Source of the DNA: Acanthochlamys bracteata | Taxonomy: Eukaryota > Streptophyta > Magnoliopsida > Pandanales > Velloziaceae | Length of the DNA: 64,000 nucleotides | Direction: 5' to 3' | Assembly (NCBI GenBank): GCA_019914995.1 | Contig: CM034141.1 | Location: forward strand, 5,930,001-5,994,000 | Shown: positions 37,901-50,873 of the stretch, in pieces | Layout of the letters: every line of letters begins with the position of its first letter | Position numbering within the stretch: position 1 is the first letter of the stretch | Made by a program: the position numbers and the translations under genes | Notes under the pieces: model-generated | The model's input: the letters and a program-made list of their open reading frames with translations, nothing else | Told to the model about the DNA's origin: nothing | Databases searched by the model: none

Positions 37901-38527
37901 GTTGCTTTATGGTAAAACTTCTGTTTGTACTCCATTTTGAAATCCAATTTCTCTGATGCTTCTGTTTTTACTCTTTTCACCAACTGTGAAATATTATTTT
38001 GACATTCTTTGTGGATTTACAGTGATTCAGTATTTTGTGTCTCCTATTTTGGTTGCACATGGTTTCTTCCCAGTTCTGCTGTCAAATTTGCTCTTCATGG
38101 TAGCATTTTGTTACTACCACTATCTAAACTTTCTTGGGTATGATGGTATGTGATCTTTCTCCTATTCTGTCCTCCATTATTCTTTTCTATCATAATGTAA
38201 TGATGTTGACTAAGACAAATTCTAGTTTGAGCTTCTTAGAGTTAATAGCACCTGCTGTGAGATACATTTCTCTGAATGATTATGTTCCTTGAATTGCTTA
38301 TTCATATTTTTTTGACACAGTGCTACCGTTTCTGGATAAAACCACCTTTTTCCTGTATCCAATTGGTCTTGTCATCATTCTTTCTCCACTGAGTAAGTGA
38401 TAGGCATTTTTTTTGCAATATTGGTATTCTATATGCCAAGTGAATGATCATTTTTTACCCTCTTCTTGCAGTGGTTTTGAGTGGCTTTAACCCTACAAGA
38501 TACATTTTGAGCTTATACTTCAGTTAA
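34999..38527 (+). CDS. UNC-50 family integral membrane protein
   Basis: Ten exons: 34999-35094, 35894-35961, 36399-36424, 36779-36869, 36976-37071, 37219-37287, 37853-37911, 38023-38145, 38321-38392, 38472-38527; 251 residues, matching the family. After a short polar N-terminus come the family strings FPHYLRRII, WQQMDIEYTFWQML, CTSPKVVYQHTKYHKQTKNQWARDDPAF split by introns, EQHVEWLYAFDVHCNSFFP and FLGYDVLPFL. About five hydrophobic spans follow residue 70. UNC-50/GMH1 proteins sit in the Golgi and in animals help assemble acetylcholine receptors; in yeast Gmh1 is linked to Arf-GEFs. The plant role is little known. A second in-frame ATG at 35020 is an equally possible start. Exon 3 is only 26 nt. 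It ends convergently with TAF4. Confidence 0.93.
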
Positions 38528-39318
38528 TCATCAGAATTCACTGAGATTATAGCGGAAGCTTAGCACAGAGCATACTCGGAGATAATTCACAATTTCGGAA
38601 GACAGACATAGGGAGTAAAAGAAGTTTTCAATGACCCCATTCTTCATGTAAAGTGAGTTGGAAATTCCTTTTTGTAGTTACACTGTAGATTGGCTGGTTC
38701 ATGGTGTTTTGCTGTGAAGGCTGAAGACATCAATGTAGATTGAGGATTTCAAAGGGGAAACAAAGGTGAATTATTTCCCTTTATATTGGGAGGAAGAGGG
38801 AACTTTGAGCTTGACAACTTCAAATGGAGCTCTCTTTGATGCATAGCTCGTGCAACTGCAGAGTCAATCCTGCACCTCAAGTATTGGTATAGTACTAGTT
38901 AGTTCCGATGTAACCATGAATTCCATCAACATTTGGTGTTTAACTTTATGTTATCTGATATTCAACAAAAGTTGTAATCCTAAAATTTTCTCCTAACATG
39001 ATCTGGTCTTGATTCTCATGTGTGCATGTATTACTATAGAGTCTATACATACGATAGAAATGAGATCAAAGTCTACACCAACATTGCAAGTTTCACAGCT
39101 TACACAGTGGTTACGCTTGCGGTGCTGCATCTTCCATGGGCACATATATAACTGGTAGTAATATTAAAAGTTTCGAAAAGAAAATTCCGTTGGCATTCCA
39201 TACATCCTACTATATATATATATACATATATATTTCTCTTAATTGATTCATATGCCGCAGACAACATATAGACAACGGACAATTAGCATTGTACAACAAC
39301 ATAAAGACTGCTGACGAT
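38528..39318. other. Convergent 3' ends of the UNC-50 and TAF4 genes
   Basis: Probably mostly the two 3' UTRs. No further gene seen. Contains a TA microsatellite at 39211-39232. Confidence 0.5.
39211..39232. repeat. (TA)n microsatellite
   Basis: Ten or so TA units with one interruption (ACA), directly visible in the TAF4 3' flank. Confidence 0.85.
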
Positions 39319-42300
39319 CTATTCTGATGCAGGGTCTCCTACACTTCTTTCATATAAACGGTATACTAAAGTTGACTTTGCCATCTGGGGTTCCCTCTCC
39401 AGTGCTGCAATCACGTCCTTCATTGAAATGCTGCGAGTAATCTTTGGATGCTGTGCTCCAACTGAGCCCCGACCACCTTTCCTCATGTTCCCTAACAGAT
39501 TTTAATCAACATATAATAGGCCGCGTCAATGAATGTTGCGACATCTAATTTAATATAAAGAAGTAGTACACATCAATCTGTAGTAGATTCTTACCCGCAA
39601 AAGAAGATCCTAAAGGGGCTTTCTTTCCAGGTTCTTGAGTGTCCCTTGCAGTTCTTCCGGTGTTTTGGGAACTCTTCCTGCTTATTGTCTTACCTGATTC
39701 GGAGTCAGGTATTCCATCAACACCCTCACGTTGCTGTCTTGCTCGCTCTGCCATGAGCTGCCACTTAGAGAGCATGTCATCTCCTCCTACAGCAGCTCGT
39801 GCCGCAACATTTGCTGCTGTTGTTCGCATCTTATCATCCTCATCCTTGTTCGCCTAAATGCAAAGCAATTTTTGTCTCTCAAGTGCTTCACAGAGAACCT
39901 ACTCTACTATCATGAGGCCCACATTTGAATAGTGTAGCCAGTAGATAACTTTTGCAGAAACAAAAAGAGAATGCATACCTTAAAAGGTTTTAGGCGATTT
40001 TCTTCTTTATCTTTCTCAGTTTCAGCCCCAGTGATTCCCTCCACCTGCACAGTGTCTGATATCAGACTTAACATGGAAATGGAAATTCTAGTGCTTTATA
40101 CATAAGAGCGCTGTACTTGCAAATACCCAAAGACTGGTTCAACCATATGTTACTGGGAACCAAAGTAGCTAAAATCAGGAAAAGATGAAAGGCAATAGAA
40201 GCACGTAGGTGTGATGATGTGAGATCTTTGCAAACTGCAGAGGACGCTTGACATCTCAAGTGAAAAGCTCTATGTGATAGTCTCTCCCAAACGCAAGCTA
40301 ATATAATTACCTAAGAGCTTTTTCGTGAACTAAAGCTCTAGCCAATCAACCAAAAATTTGTCTCACTGAGAAGCTCTGAACCGATAAAAAAAAGATCCAT
40401 ATTATATGAACATAAAGAGAATTGCATGCGTGAAGGATGGTTTCTAGTGCTCACTTGATTATGTTTACGAAGTTTCTCAGCTTCTTCATTCTGCTTCTTT
40501 TCCCACTCTTCTTTAGCCTTCTGGTTCATAGCTAAAATATGGCGACGAACATCTGAAGTGACCACAATGCGGTGCCTTGCTCTCTCGACATCAACCCTCT
40601 AAGAAAGAGAAAGTAAGAATACATAGGACAGTGAATAACTCGTATCACTTAGGTACCTCACCTGTTTTGAATGCCTTACAAGAACACCAATCAAGCCACG
40701 TAAGCGTTCCTCCACACACTGTTTGAAGATATATGTTTAAAATCTCAGGGTCTACGCCAAGGAATTCTCACAAGTATCTGCTTGGATATGCTCTATACTC
40801 ATACAGCTCTAGTAACACTAAATATTGCCGGAAAACCTCACAAGTAATGTAGTTTAAAAAAAAAAAAATTACTTCAGGATTGAGATTTTTCATCAAATAT
40901 TGAATAAGTTCTATGTAATGCTTGGAAGTCCATGCATTCAAGTATACTCTGTCCAAGTGGATATTTGTCGAAGTTTACTAGAACAATGAACAGAGAGCTA
41001 AAGATAGTATGATACCATTGACAGGCACCGGTCGACTTCACTGCTTGTACTCTCGATACCGCATCTGGACACTGCCCAGCAACACATAAAACAATAAATA
41101 TTTATTAGCTTCCGCAACACCTATTGAAGAGAAATGCAAACTCAGGTTTCATCGTCAATAACTGATCTCTCTTATCTTCCTCTGAAGTGGTCCCTTCAGC
41201 AATATCAGTTTTTCTTCTTCTTCTTGTACAACTCTTCGGGTTGCTTCTGAGGCTCGGCTCTCCTCCTTTGGGCCAGAAAGCAGTTGCTCCTCCTCTTCCT
41301 TATCATGCAACATAAGATATCAAAACTTGATAACTGCTATAAACCAAGTTTTGTACAAGAATATAGATTAAGGATGTGTTTGGAGGGGTTGATTAAAGTG
41401 CTTATAAGCTGTATTTCAGCTTATAAGTTTTTGTTCTTTTGACTCGTCGTTTGGATGAATTTATCAATTTGCTTAAATCAAGAGAATAAAATTTTATACA
41501 GAAGCTCTTTATCTTAAAAGTTCTTTTAAGACAAGCTCTTACTAGAGAAATACTTTCTTAGTAAGCCCATCCAAAAAAGCTCACATAATGCTGCCTTGAA
41601 ACAAGGAGTTTAGCGATAGCAAAGATGACAGCTATTAATTAAGTACATACCCTCAGATTTACTCCACTAACAGCGGTAACATCGTTCAGCTGCTCAATAC
41701 TTTGATCATGCAATGGCCCAGATGTTTTCTGCTTTTTACTATTTGCAATCAGATTGTTAGTTCTAGTACATTTGTCTTAATATTATGCAATTAAATTGAA
41801 CACAGAAAACTTAAAGTTAAATGCATTACACTACCTCGCCGGGGGAGAGGAAGCACCTAGTGCTTCAAGTGATTTCTTCTGACCAACAGCTGGCTTCTTT
41901 TGTGGGGTCTTCATATTACTACCTGGAATCGGGGGCATTCCTGATGAAATTTGAGGTCGCATCTAATTTGTTTCACGAGAAAGGAGCTGTGTCATGATAC
42001 ATCCGATAATAGGAACTCGGTTCAAAACGAACAGTCACTGCTTTAACTTTTTTTCCTTTTAATTTCTTTATAAAAAATGGCACTAATAACTGGTACAACT
42101 TGTATCAACATGATGTGGAGTTGTTCGATTGGGTATGTTAATGGCTTAAATTGACTAAACCTAAATACCACTCAACCCAAACAGATCATAGATTTTAGAA
42201 ACCCAATCCTGATCAGGTTTCATTGGTCTTCTGGGCACTCGATTAGGTTGGATAGCTAAGGGGTCTGGTTCAAGTTGATATCCTTACTTAGAGAACTAAG

Positions 42301-45142
42301 AGACAGAAGATATTTTACTATACAGTTTCCTCATTTATTTGAAAATGAAAATCGGTTGTGAAATCCCAAGAAATCTAAATTTGCATTTAAGTTTGATGTC
42401 TTAAACCTCATAACATAAAGACAACCTTTATAAGGACACTTTCTAAGAACTAGAAAAGTGCTTCTCTACAAGAAAAATTAGAAAATATGAGGAAGATATA
42501 TAATGAAAGCTTACATTCGGTGCTTGATCAACTTGTGTTGGCAAAGGCCCTGAGACCTGATTTGACGTCATCATGGTCGTAGATGGAAAGCCCACCCTAG
42601 ATAGCTGCTTAGCTGCGTTTTCATCATTCAAAGAATTGGTGTGCATGGCACCAGAAGAACTTTCTGGTTGATCAGGAAAATCTTGGTTCGTATATGCCTT
42701 AGTTGTGAAACCGCTTGATTTCTGCTCTTTGGCAGTTGATGGTGGCCATGCAACTGCACTTTGCTGCAAAGGACTAGTAAATGATGTTTGCTGCAATCTG
42801 TTGGTTTCTGATGTATTGTGCTGGTCATACTTGGGCATATTCATTACGCTCATGGGCTGAGCACCACCAGTTTGTGTAGGAACCATTCCTTGATTAAGTG
42901 AAAATGGTCTCATTTGAGAATCCATGTTTTGTGGCCTAAGGGAAGTAGCTGTACCACTGACAGATGGCCTAGGATATACTGAGTTTCCATACATTGAGAA
43001 CGGTGTTGGTGGAAGCGGAGCACTATGTTGTTGCTTGCCAAAAGAATGAAACGAACTTAATGGATTGTCTCTTTCTTGTTTGGTGGAACTGAAATTGCTA
43101 GCAGGTGTTGTAACTGCATGTAGTGCCTTTCCATCTGACTTAGCCTCAACTTCTGCTGACTTCTGGCTACTGCTTCCAGGGGTTAAGCCCACTTCAGTCT
43201 GCTTTGGAGCTGTTGAAGTTGGAAGAGGCTGCTGAAAGGGTGGTCTCTGAACATTCTCATTATGGGCTGATGATATTGGATGAGGAGGACGAGAATGAGG
43301 CCCAGAAAGAGATTTACCACCGCGAGCAGAAACGTTCTGAGAGGAGAGTTGAGCCTGTAGGGAATATTGATTTGGATTTGTTTGTTGATTACGGTTTGCC
43401 TGAGCTTGAAGCTGTTGCCATGAAACAAATCACTAATTAGATCAAGTAAATAAGTCCTAACTGGAAGCCTATTTACATTGGTACTTATCTCACTACATTT
43501 AACTATCATTAGAAAGTAAGAATGTGGAAATGCAGAAACAGAATGAGAGAGCCAATTTTCTTGCCTGCAACTGGACCTTATGAGCTGCCTGTCTAAGCAT
43601 TTGATCCCCCACAATATTTCTGATGACTCTTAAAAAGTCTTCTTTGCTGACTTCATTATTCTGGGGACAGCAATGTCATTAAATAACAAGGGACACTAAC
43701 AAAATCCACCATAACAGAAGATGGGATAAATGCAACAGTATATCTAATCAGATAACACTACAAACAGATATACTTAAAAACAGAACCAAGCACACATGCC
43801 CTTACTGCAGCCCTTTCGACTTCTGCCTATAATGTTTGTAACCCTATACAACCAAATTATTCAACAACTAAGATTCAGTAATCCTGCGAACTTAAACAGA
43901 GGACAACTTCTATCCTTTGCGTCATAAGGTGCTTCAACAATGAAAAGGAAATGCATTTTCACACCTACCCTTAGTTTATTGTAAATAGATTGAAGCTGCA
44001 TTGACCTATCTTTATCAAGATGAGGACGCAACATAGGGATCAGCATCTGGAAAGGTATTGTAGGTGCAGCTTTAGCAGGCCTTGATGCATCATTGGCTTG
44101 ACTGATGGCAGATACTTGCTGGCTACTAGTTTCTTGCAAACCCTGTTTCTGCTGGCTCAGAGAACTTTGCAATTTGTCTTGTGCTACAGCCTGAGTCGCG
44201 TGTTGTTCAGAGACCACAGACTTTGCTCTTTCCGTTGACTGAGGTTTAGTTTCACTTTGCATCTGTTGCTGAGAAGTCTGAGACTGTTCATCTTGTGACA
44301 AAATTTGATCATGCTCCATCTTAGTACCATCATCTTGATCTTTATCCTCAGGAACAGGTTCTTGTTGCATTGCCTCCGCTTGCATTGTATTCTCTTCTGC
44401 TGGTAATAAAGGCTGTTTCTCCTCTTGTTGAGCTATCTGGTGTAAAACATTTCCCTCTTGGTTAGATGCTTGCACGTCGCCTACTGACTGTTCTAGCAAC
44501 GAACTAACAGGCTGAGACTGTACTCCTGAATTATCAAAAGCTAAAGATGAAGTAGAATACATACTCCAAAATAGCTCAACTACAAAAAATTTCCTACAAA
44601 ATCACTTGCCAATTGAATAAGTAAGGTTCAAGATCTTGTTATTATACTGATTAATTAACAAAAGATCACAACTTTCTCCATTAACTCAAAACAAAGCATT
44701 TCTAACAAAATTAAAGTAACAAGGAAAAACAATAAATCATACAAAGTGAAATTTAACCTATGGTGATTATGTAATCAATCAGTAAATTAGTTGCCCAATT
44801 TGTGTTACATCAAGTTAGCAACTAAAGTTCGAATACCTTCTTAAAATAAAAATAAAAAGAAGTATTTTAAGCTCACCGGCGGAGTCAGTGATTGACGGCT
44901 CAGATAGAGCCACGTCACCACTACCACCACTGCCGCCGCCGAGATCATCCTTCAATGCGGCGGTGAAAGCCTCCACGTCAGCACCTGAATGCAAGCTTTC
45001 ATCCTGGATAAAATTAACACGAGAAAATTTTCTGTAATTCAGAAAAAAATGAGCAAAACAGGAAAACTCGAGAAATTGGATGAACGAATCTATGAAGAAA
45101 AACCTCGTCGTCTTCTAGAAGCTTCATGATCGACGGATCCAT
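39319..45142 (-). CDS. TAF4: TFIID subunit TAF4 (RST and TAF4 histone-fold domains)
   Basis: Fourteen exons, in transcript order: 45142-45104, 45003-44877, 44540-43969, 43660-43565, 43411-42515, 41962-41835, 41738-41651, 41298-41163, 41071-41016, 40718-40662, 40598-40455, 40044-39979, 39853-39595, 39491-39319; about 945 residues. TAF4 is a core nuclear subunit of the TFIID initiation complex. The N-terminus reads [23 protein letters not shown], split by intron 1, as in other plant TAF4s. A Gln-rich region precedes the RST domain (about 218-278, [35 protein letters not shown]), a protein-binding domain shared with RCD1/SRO. A low-complexity middle follows, then the TAF4 C-terminal domain (about 630-945: [78 protein letters not shown]). 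Intron 4 starts with GC, not GT. A MITE lies in intron 7. Confidence 0.94.
41372..41585. mobile_element. Tourist-like MITE in a TAF4 intron
   Basis: 214 bp bounded by TAA on both sides (41369-41371 and 41586-41588), which suits the 3-bp duplications of PIF/Harbinger elements. The left end GGATGTGTTTGGAGGGG and the right end (reverse complement TGTGAGCTTTTTTGGATGGG) are weakly inverted. Inside, GCTTATAAGCTG/CAGCTTATAAG forms a hairpin. Non-coding. Confidence 0.5.
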
Positions 45143-45510
45143 AGCAAAAAATGGATTAGTTTTCTGGTTTAGTTTTTTGGGACGAGAACGAAGAACGAAA
45201 TTTGTCAGAACTCAAACGGGGAAGAAGAAGATGATGAATCTTTTGCGCATTTTCAGGCCAGTTAGATTGAATACTGCAACAAGACAAGTTTGTGGACGGC
45301 CCAATTCCAATAGCCTGGCCCATTAATTAATTAATTAATTATTTATTTATTTACTTAATTTATTTTTATCAAATGAAATTATGTTCGTGTTCTTTACCGG
45401 TCTCTGATTCTTGTTTTCTAAGCCAAGGAACCAAAAAAAAATAAATAGATCATTGTTTTGATTTTCTTCTTTTTCCAAAGTTAGTAAAGATTCTTCTTGA
45501 TTCTTCTCTG
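45143..45510. promoter_or_regulatory. Short divergent promoter region between TAF4 and the reticulon-like gene
   Basis: Only 368 bp separate the two start codons, so the genes share upstream DNA. Two site II motifs (GGCCCA at 45298-45303 and 45317-45322) lie near the middle, followed by an AT-rich run (TTAATTAATTAATTA). A shared or bidirectional promoter is inferred. Confidence 0.55.
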
Positions 45511-47070
45511 ATGGCCGCCGGCAGACCTCCGACACTAGCGAGATCCCTCCACTGTGTTCTCGGCGGAGGCGCAGGTACCGAATTTTTTCTCTCTTTTACA
45601 TTTGTAGTAATTTGTAAAAATAATTCGATTTTGGTAAGAATTGAATTGAGAATTTGGGGGAATTTTGGAAATGCGGTGCAGTTGCTGATGTGGTGTTGTG
45701 GCGGAAGCCTCAGGCGACAGCGCTGACGGCGGCAGGTGCCACGTCTGCGTGGTTGTTGTTTGAAAGGTTGGGGTACAGCCCGCTTTCTTTGGCGGCGAAT
45801 GCGTTGCTTCTGCTTGTTGTTATTCTTTTCTCTTGGGCAAAATCTGCTGCCCTCCTCAATCGGTAAGAAACATTTGCATCAATTTGCTACCTTTTTTTAT
45901 CTTCATGTGTTTTATGCATGAGTGAAATATGAACTTTTCGTTTTGCTTCACTTGTTGGATTGCATATTCCTGAGATGCATCGGTTAAATTCCTTTGCTCT
46001 TAGTAATTTGTTCAAATGTATGAACGAAAATGTTGGTTTTTATTGGTTAGTTGAAATTGTTGCGTAAAGTTTCTGTTTGACATTTCATTGATTATTGAAT
46101 GCCGCAATGAACTGTTAACTTGTCCTCTCAATGTTTGCTGAAAATTTGGATGCTTGAATGAGACATTTTCTGGGGTTCTCAAGCATCTGCTGGCGTTGCG
46201 GCTACTGCTACGCTTGCCTTCTGTATGCCTGTGCATGCACGAGGACTTGGGTTAATAACTAACAAGACACACTTTATGCAACCGTATGAATCCAATTTGC
46301 TTTTTGTCTTTGATTAAGCTATTCCCACTGTGATAGCAAAATACAAGTGTCGTGTCACTGGTTTGCTTATGATCTTGTCTTCTTGTGCAAGTGTTGTTTC
46401 GCTGCAACATGTCATTTCTATTCCTGATACTAGATGTCAGACAATACTAAAGTTTTGAGTGAAGGTGATGTTACCGAAACAAAAATCACACCTCTGATTA
46501 CAACTTTGCATGTTACAATGCTTTTGTTGTCTTGATCTTCAATGTAGGCCGCTGCCTCCAGTTCCCAACTTGGAAGTCTCCAATGAGTCCATTGCAAAGT
46601 TTGCTAGCAAGTCCCAGGTTTGGATAAATTGGATACTTCGTATTGCACATGATATAGCTATAAGGAAGGACAGGGCACTTTTCCTACAGGTTTTATCCTG
46701 CTCCCTTCTGCTTTTATTGAAATTCTACTTTCGATGCATTGCTTGACATATTCTTAGTAATTTGAAGGTGATATTGATTTTATGGCTTGTTTCAAATGTT
46801 GGGAGCTTGTTCAATTTTCTGACACTTATTTACATTGGTAAGCTGCTGTATGCATTGATTTATGTTTACTATACGTTTATTTTTATATATGTTCTCCTTT
46901 TCATCTTTCATCTTTTGTTTGGTTCTAATAAAAGTGCGAAATATGTTGCAGGAGTAATGCTGTCTCTTGCCATTCCCCCGCTGTATGAAAAGTACCAAGG
47001 TTGTATTGATGAGAAGCTTGCTGTGGTGCATAGCTTATTGTGCAACATCATGCAAATGTTCAGAGCTTGA
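45511..47070 (+). CDS. Reticulon-like protein (RTNLB), C-terminus possibly frameshifted
   Basis: Exons 45511-45574, 45682-45862, 46548-46689, 46768-46837, 46952-47070; 191 residues as read. Reticulons insert hairpins into the tubular ER membrane and curve it. Visible reticulon-domain features: VADVVLWRKPQ at the start, a first long hydrophobic hairpin (AAGATSAWLLFERLGY then LAANALLLLVVILFSWAKS), the NRPLPPVPNLEVS linker, a second hairpin split over exons 4 and 5, and PPLYEKYQGCIDEKLAVVHS at the end. After HS the frame reaches a stop within about a dozen codons. A one-base shift near 47035 would continue through a GT donor at 47109 into 47275-47343, giving about 47 more residues (see findings). 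The N-terminus is short, as in small plant RTNLBs. Confidence 0.85.
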
Positions 47071-48204
47071 TAAAACAACTAAGGGGAAGGAGAGCAATTA
47101 ACAAGATGGTCAGTCTCTTATCTTGATGCTGAATGAGTAGTTGTAATATTTTCTGTATTGACGGACGCAAATGTTCTGTTTGCAGCATTATTATACCTGT
47201 TACGCTACTAGTTGAACTTTGTATTTTTGTAGCTGTAAAGTGAAAATGGAATACCAACTTGCTGCTCTCATCAGGTATCTTTGGTGCCTGCTACCACGAA
47301 CATATCTTCAAGGATACGGATTGACATCGAGAGACATTATTAAGCCTCTTTATGAGAATTTTGTGTAACCACAATATTGTGATTTGTGCTAATGAATGTG
47401 ACCTGACTGATGTGTGTGTTTGTCTTAAAAATGTCACTCAACGGCTCACTGCTGTTTCATCTTTTTAGTTTGAACTAATAGGATCATCGTTTCTGTGTAA
47501 GCTTGTTATCCAAACTTTCCTGCACTCTTGCTAGTGCCCGTCTTTTGGAAAGTTGATCTAGTTGCTTTGATGCTTCTGTGTTTGTGACATGGTCTTACTG
47601 TTTTGCAAGCTTTTGGCTGTTGGTAGTCAGCAGAAGTTGAACAAACGAAAATTGTTTTCTTCAGAAATTGTGCTTTTGCTTTTCCTTTTACTTCAATGCG
47701 AAGAGATTACTCGTTAGCTCTTTAAATTTTCTAAATTTATCAAAACAATGATTCTTTTGTTATTGTATATGCAATCTCATTAAAGCTTTTGTCAGTGGAA
47801 TACCTAATTGCTAGAGAAACATATAGTGACAGTCTGGATTGTTTTTCCCAACTGTTATTATTATTCATACATCATACTGGAACAACATTTTTCAGTTAAG
47901 TCAACAAAATACACCACTGTAGCTGGACTCTGCTAATTGAAAAGAGGTAAGAAGAACGGTAAAATAACCCACTCTAAACATGAATAATTGACTGAAATAG
48001 GACAGAACTTAACTAGATTAAAAAATGTCCAAGCCAGTGAAACATTCAACAGCGTCCCAATGTTGCATAATCTGTAGCTTTCTTTCACCAGCTACTTGTA
48101 GAACATGACAGCCTTCAATTCTGCTGCAAGACGTCTGGTCAAGCCACATCAAGGATTATCATGCCACATACGACAACAATGTTTGGTAAATACCAAGAAA
48201 CAGA
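47071..48204. other. Convergent 3' ends of the reticulon-like and TIC21 genes
   Basis: Holds the possible extra reticulon exon (47275-47343) and 3' UTRs. No other gene seen. Confidence 0.5.
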
Positions 48205-50873
48205 TTACACAGTTCTAGGGACTGGAGCAGGTTCAAAATGTGGCAATGTGACCGACCGCAACAGTTCAAGAGAGAAGACTAAGCCCAGGAAATGTGAAAG
48301 AATAGTGTTAGCTGAGGCCTGAAATATTATGACAAAAGAAATTAGGCTATCATCAAAACAAGAGAGACATTTACCTAGTCTGAAATTTGCAAGAGATTAG
48401 AGAGAGTGAGGGAGAAAAAAAAAACAAACAAACCAAACAAGTAACAAATATATTCGAATAATTAAGCAGCAGAGCTACATGTATTTTGACATGCTACCAG
48501 GCTGTTTGGAAACCTAGTGTCTGGTTCGGGGAAAGCAAATACTCTAAATCCAATCTTTGCCTAGTTAGACGGAGCACTTTAGTATTGAATAACTGCACTT
48601 GCATATTTTTTAGTGCAACACTCAGGAGCACATAGAGGAAAGCTTAATAATGAGCTTTCAGTTATCCAGTCACTTCAGCTCATTGAATTGATTGTTATTT
48701 GACTAGAACACTAAGGTAAAAGTACTACCAGCGGCGAAGAGACTACTATCTAAGTTTAATAATATTACCTGCACCAGGAATACATCCAATGCCAGAACAG
48801 GACTTTGGCCAGGAGACATTCCTTGGTAAAATGGAACTGCCGATGTCGTAAGAGCCTTAGCAACCAAGAATCCAACAGTTGCCTGCATGCCAAGAACAGC
48901 AGCACCCATTCCAAGAATATTCAACACTATACCATTCTTGAGGCCTTTCACCACATCAGCACGAGGGGGAGCCTAACACAAAGTATGGCATTGAATATTT
49001 AGTTCAATGACAACCTGGAACATGGAGTGATCATTACAATTCTTTCTAGTACCATACAATAGCTAGAGCTAAACTCAGACTATCTTAAGTTCCACTTATT
49101 TGCCTCTGTCTGCATAATTAGTTCTACTTCAACTAGTACACAATGTAACCATTTGAAAGATGACACCAAACCTCAAATAATATGGCACCTGCTAAATTTG
49201 TATGGCCTTAACAGCGAATATCTGCATAATCAGTTCTACTTCAAATAGCATAGTGTAACCATTTGGAAGATGACCCAAACTCAAGTAATACTGCACCGTT
49301 AAATGTATGACCTTTACCAGCGAACGTTGCATATCAACCCAAGTTTCACTAATGTTGCATTCGAGAATGTTTTTTAGACGGAAAGAAAACAATGTAAATA
49401 GTTTTCATCTGATCATTTTATGTATTAAGCACTGAAATGCATATCAAAATGCACTTTTTCCTCCTTTTCTTAGCCATGACCTACATTTGAAGCATTTTCA
49501 GTTTCACTTCCAAGGCCCAGCCTTGACTAGAGATCTAACATCAATCTGCACCACTGATCTGCTTTCATCTTTTAGAATGTGGTATAATGGCAGTACGTTT
49601 TGACATTGCTGAAAATTAGCACTAAGCTATATTTCCTTGGGATCTGAGCAAAAATTTAGAACATGCAGATTCAAGTGCTATGGATACAGTTAGCCGTAGA
49701 AAACTACTGAATGCATTTGATAAAGAGCATCAACTGCAGAAAAAAGTAATAATGAAACATGCAACGCATGATAAGCAAATATGTAAATTTCCAAAGTACT
49801 TAGTTAACGAAAGAACTGATTCGTGGGAACATAGTAGTCTCTTATGCTAACCACATAGGACCTGTTTGAAGAAATATAGGAGCATGACTTCGTAATAAAT
49901 CACAGAATCAAGTAAAAGCACATGAACTCATACAAAAGATGAGAACATATTCAACCAAACTAGGAAGCAAGTACCTTTGCAGGATCATTAGCTGTTCTTC
50001 TCAACCTTTCTGATAACCGGATGTAGCCAAAAGACCAAAATACAGAAACGAACGCAGCTGCAACACCAGCAGCAGTTGCATAAAATGTTGCAGGCGAAGT
50101 AATTTTCCCCGTAACAACAACAGAGAAAGACAAAATCACAGCAGCCACTATCGTGCAAACTAACTGCCCCCAGAATCCTAAGCTGCCCAACCGCTTGAAG
50201 TATCGAGCCGTCTTTTCAAGCCTCTTCGCTACCTGCTCATTCAACCAATTATCAACGTTAGCGAAAGAATTAAGTGAACCCAATCAAAACCATTTCTACG
50301 ATGTTATCTTTACTCCCTTCTTTCATTCTTTTCACTTGGTTAGTTTAAATTTGATTCAGTAGCAATTACTTGACTTCACCAGCTGCTAACTTGTTAGTTG
50401 GAAATCAGAAAATGAAACAGTAAGCTCCCTAAAATAATTATACGTACACAAAATCTATCCAAAATCAAGTAAATCTTCTAATTTAACCTGAACTTTGAAT
50501 AAAGATCGGAATCTTGACAAAAGAAAACCCTTCAAATCGAATCAATAAAAAGCAAAATCGAATAATTAGTTACTTGGGCAAGCTTGACTTTCTCGGAATC
50601 ATCGCTAGCCGGGGTAGAAGAGAAACCCACCGGCGTTCCCGAAGCTGCAGTGGTGGCACGTGCGGCAGACCATCGGTCACGTGCCGAAAGCAGAGAGAGA
50701 AGAGAACAGAGAGCACGGTGGTTCGAATCTTTCGATAGCGATAAAGTTGAGAAGGTTCTACGGCGGAGGGGAAGACAAAGCGGCGACAGAAAGGAGGTAG
50801 TAGCTGACCTGGGAGCGGATAAGAGCGGCAACACACCGCCGGAGCGCGGCTGAAGAATTAGAAGCGTCTGCAT
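48205..50873 (-). CDS. TIC21: TIC21 (CIA5/PIC1), chloroplast inner envelope protein
   Basis: Four exons in transcript order: 50873-50574, 50232-49975, 48972-48769, 48318-48205; 291 residues, close to the Arabidopsis protein. Residues 1 to about 80 are Ser/Thr/Arg-rich with few acidic residues, a plastid transit peptide. The mature part has four membrane spans: LGFWGQLVCTIVAAVILSF, FYATAAGVAAAFVSVFWSFG, the GMGAAVLGMQATVGFLVAKA region and the C-terminal ILSHFLGLVFSLELL. VAKRLEKTARYFKRLGSLGFWG and KGLKNGIVLNILGMG are family strings. TIC21 was described as part of the inner-envelope import machinery and, as PIC1, as an iron permease; both roles are literature knowledge. Intron 2 is about 1 kb. 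Upstream it is head-to-head with a small-protein gene about 620 bp away. Confidence 0.93.
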
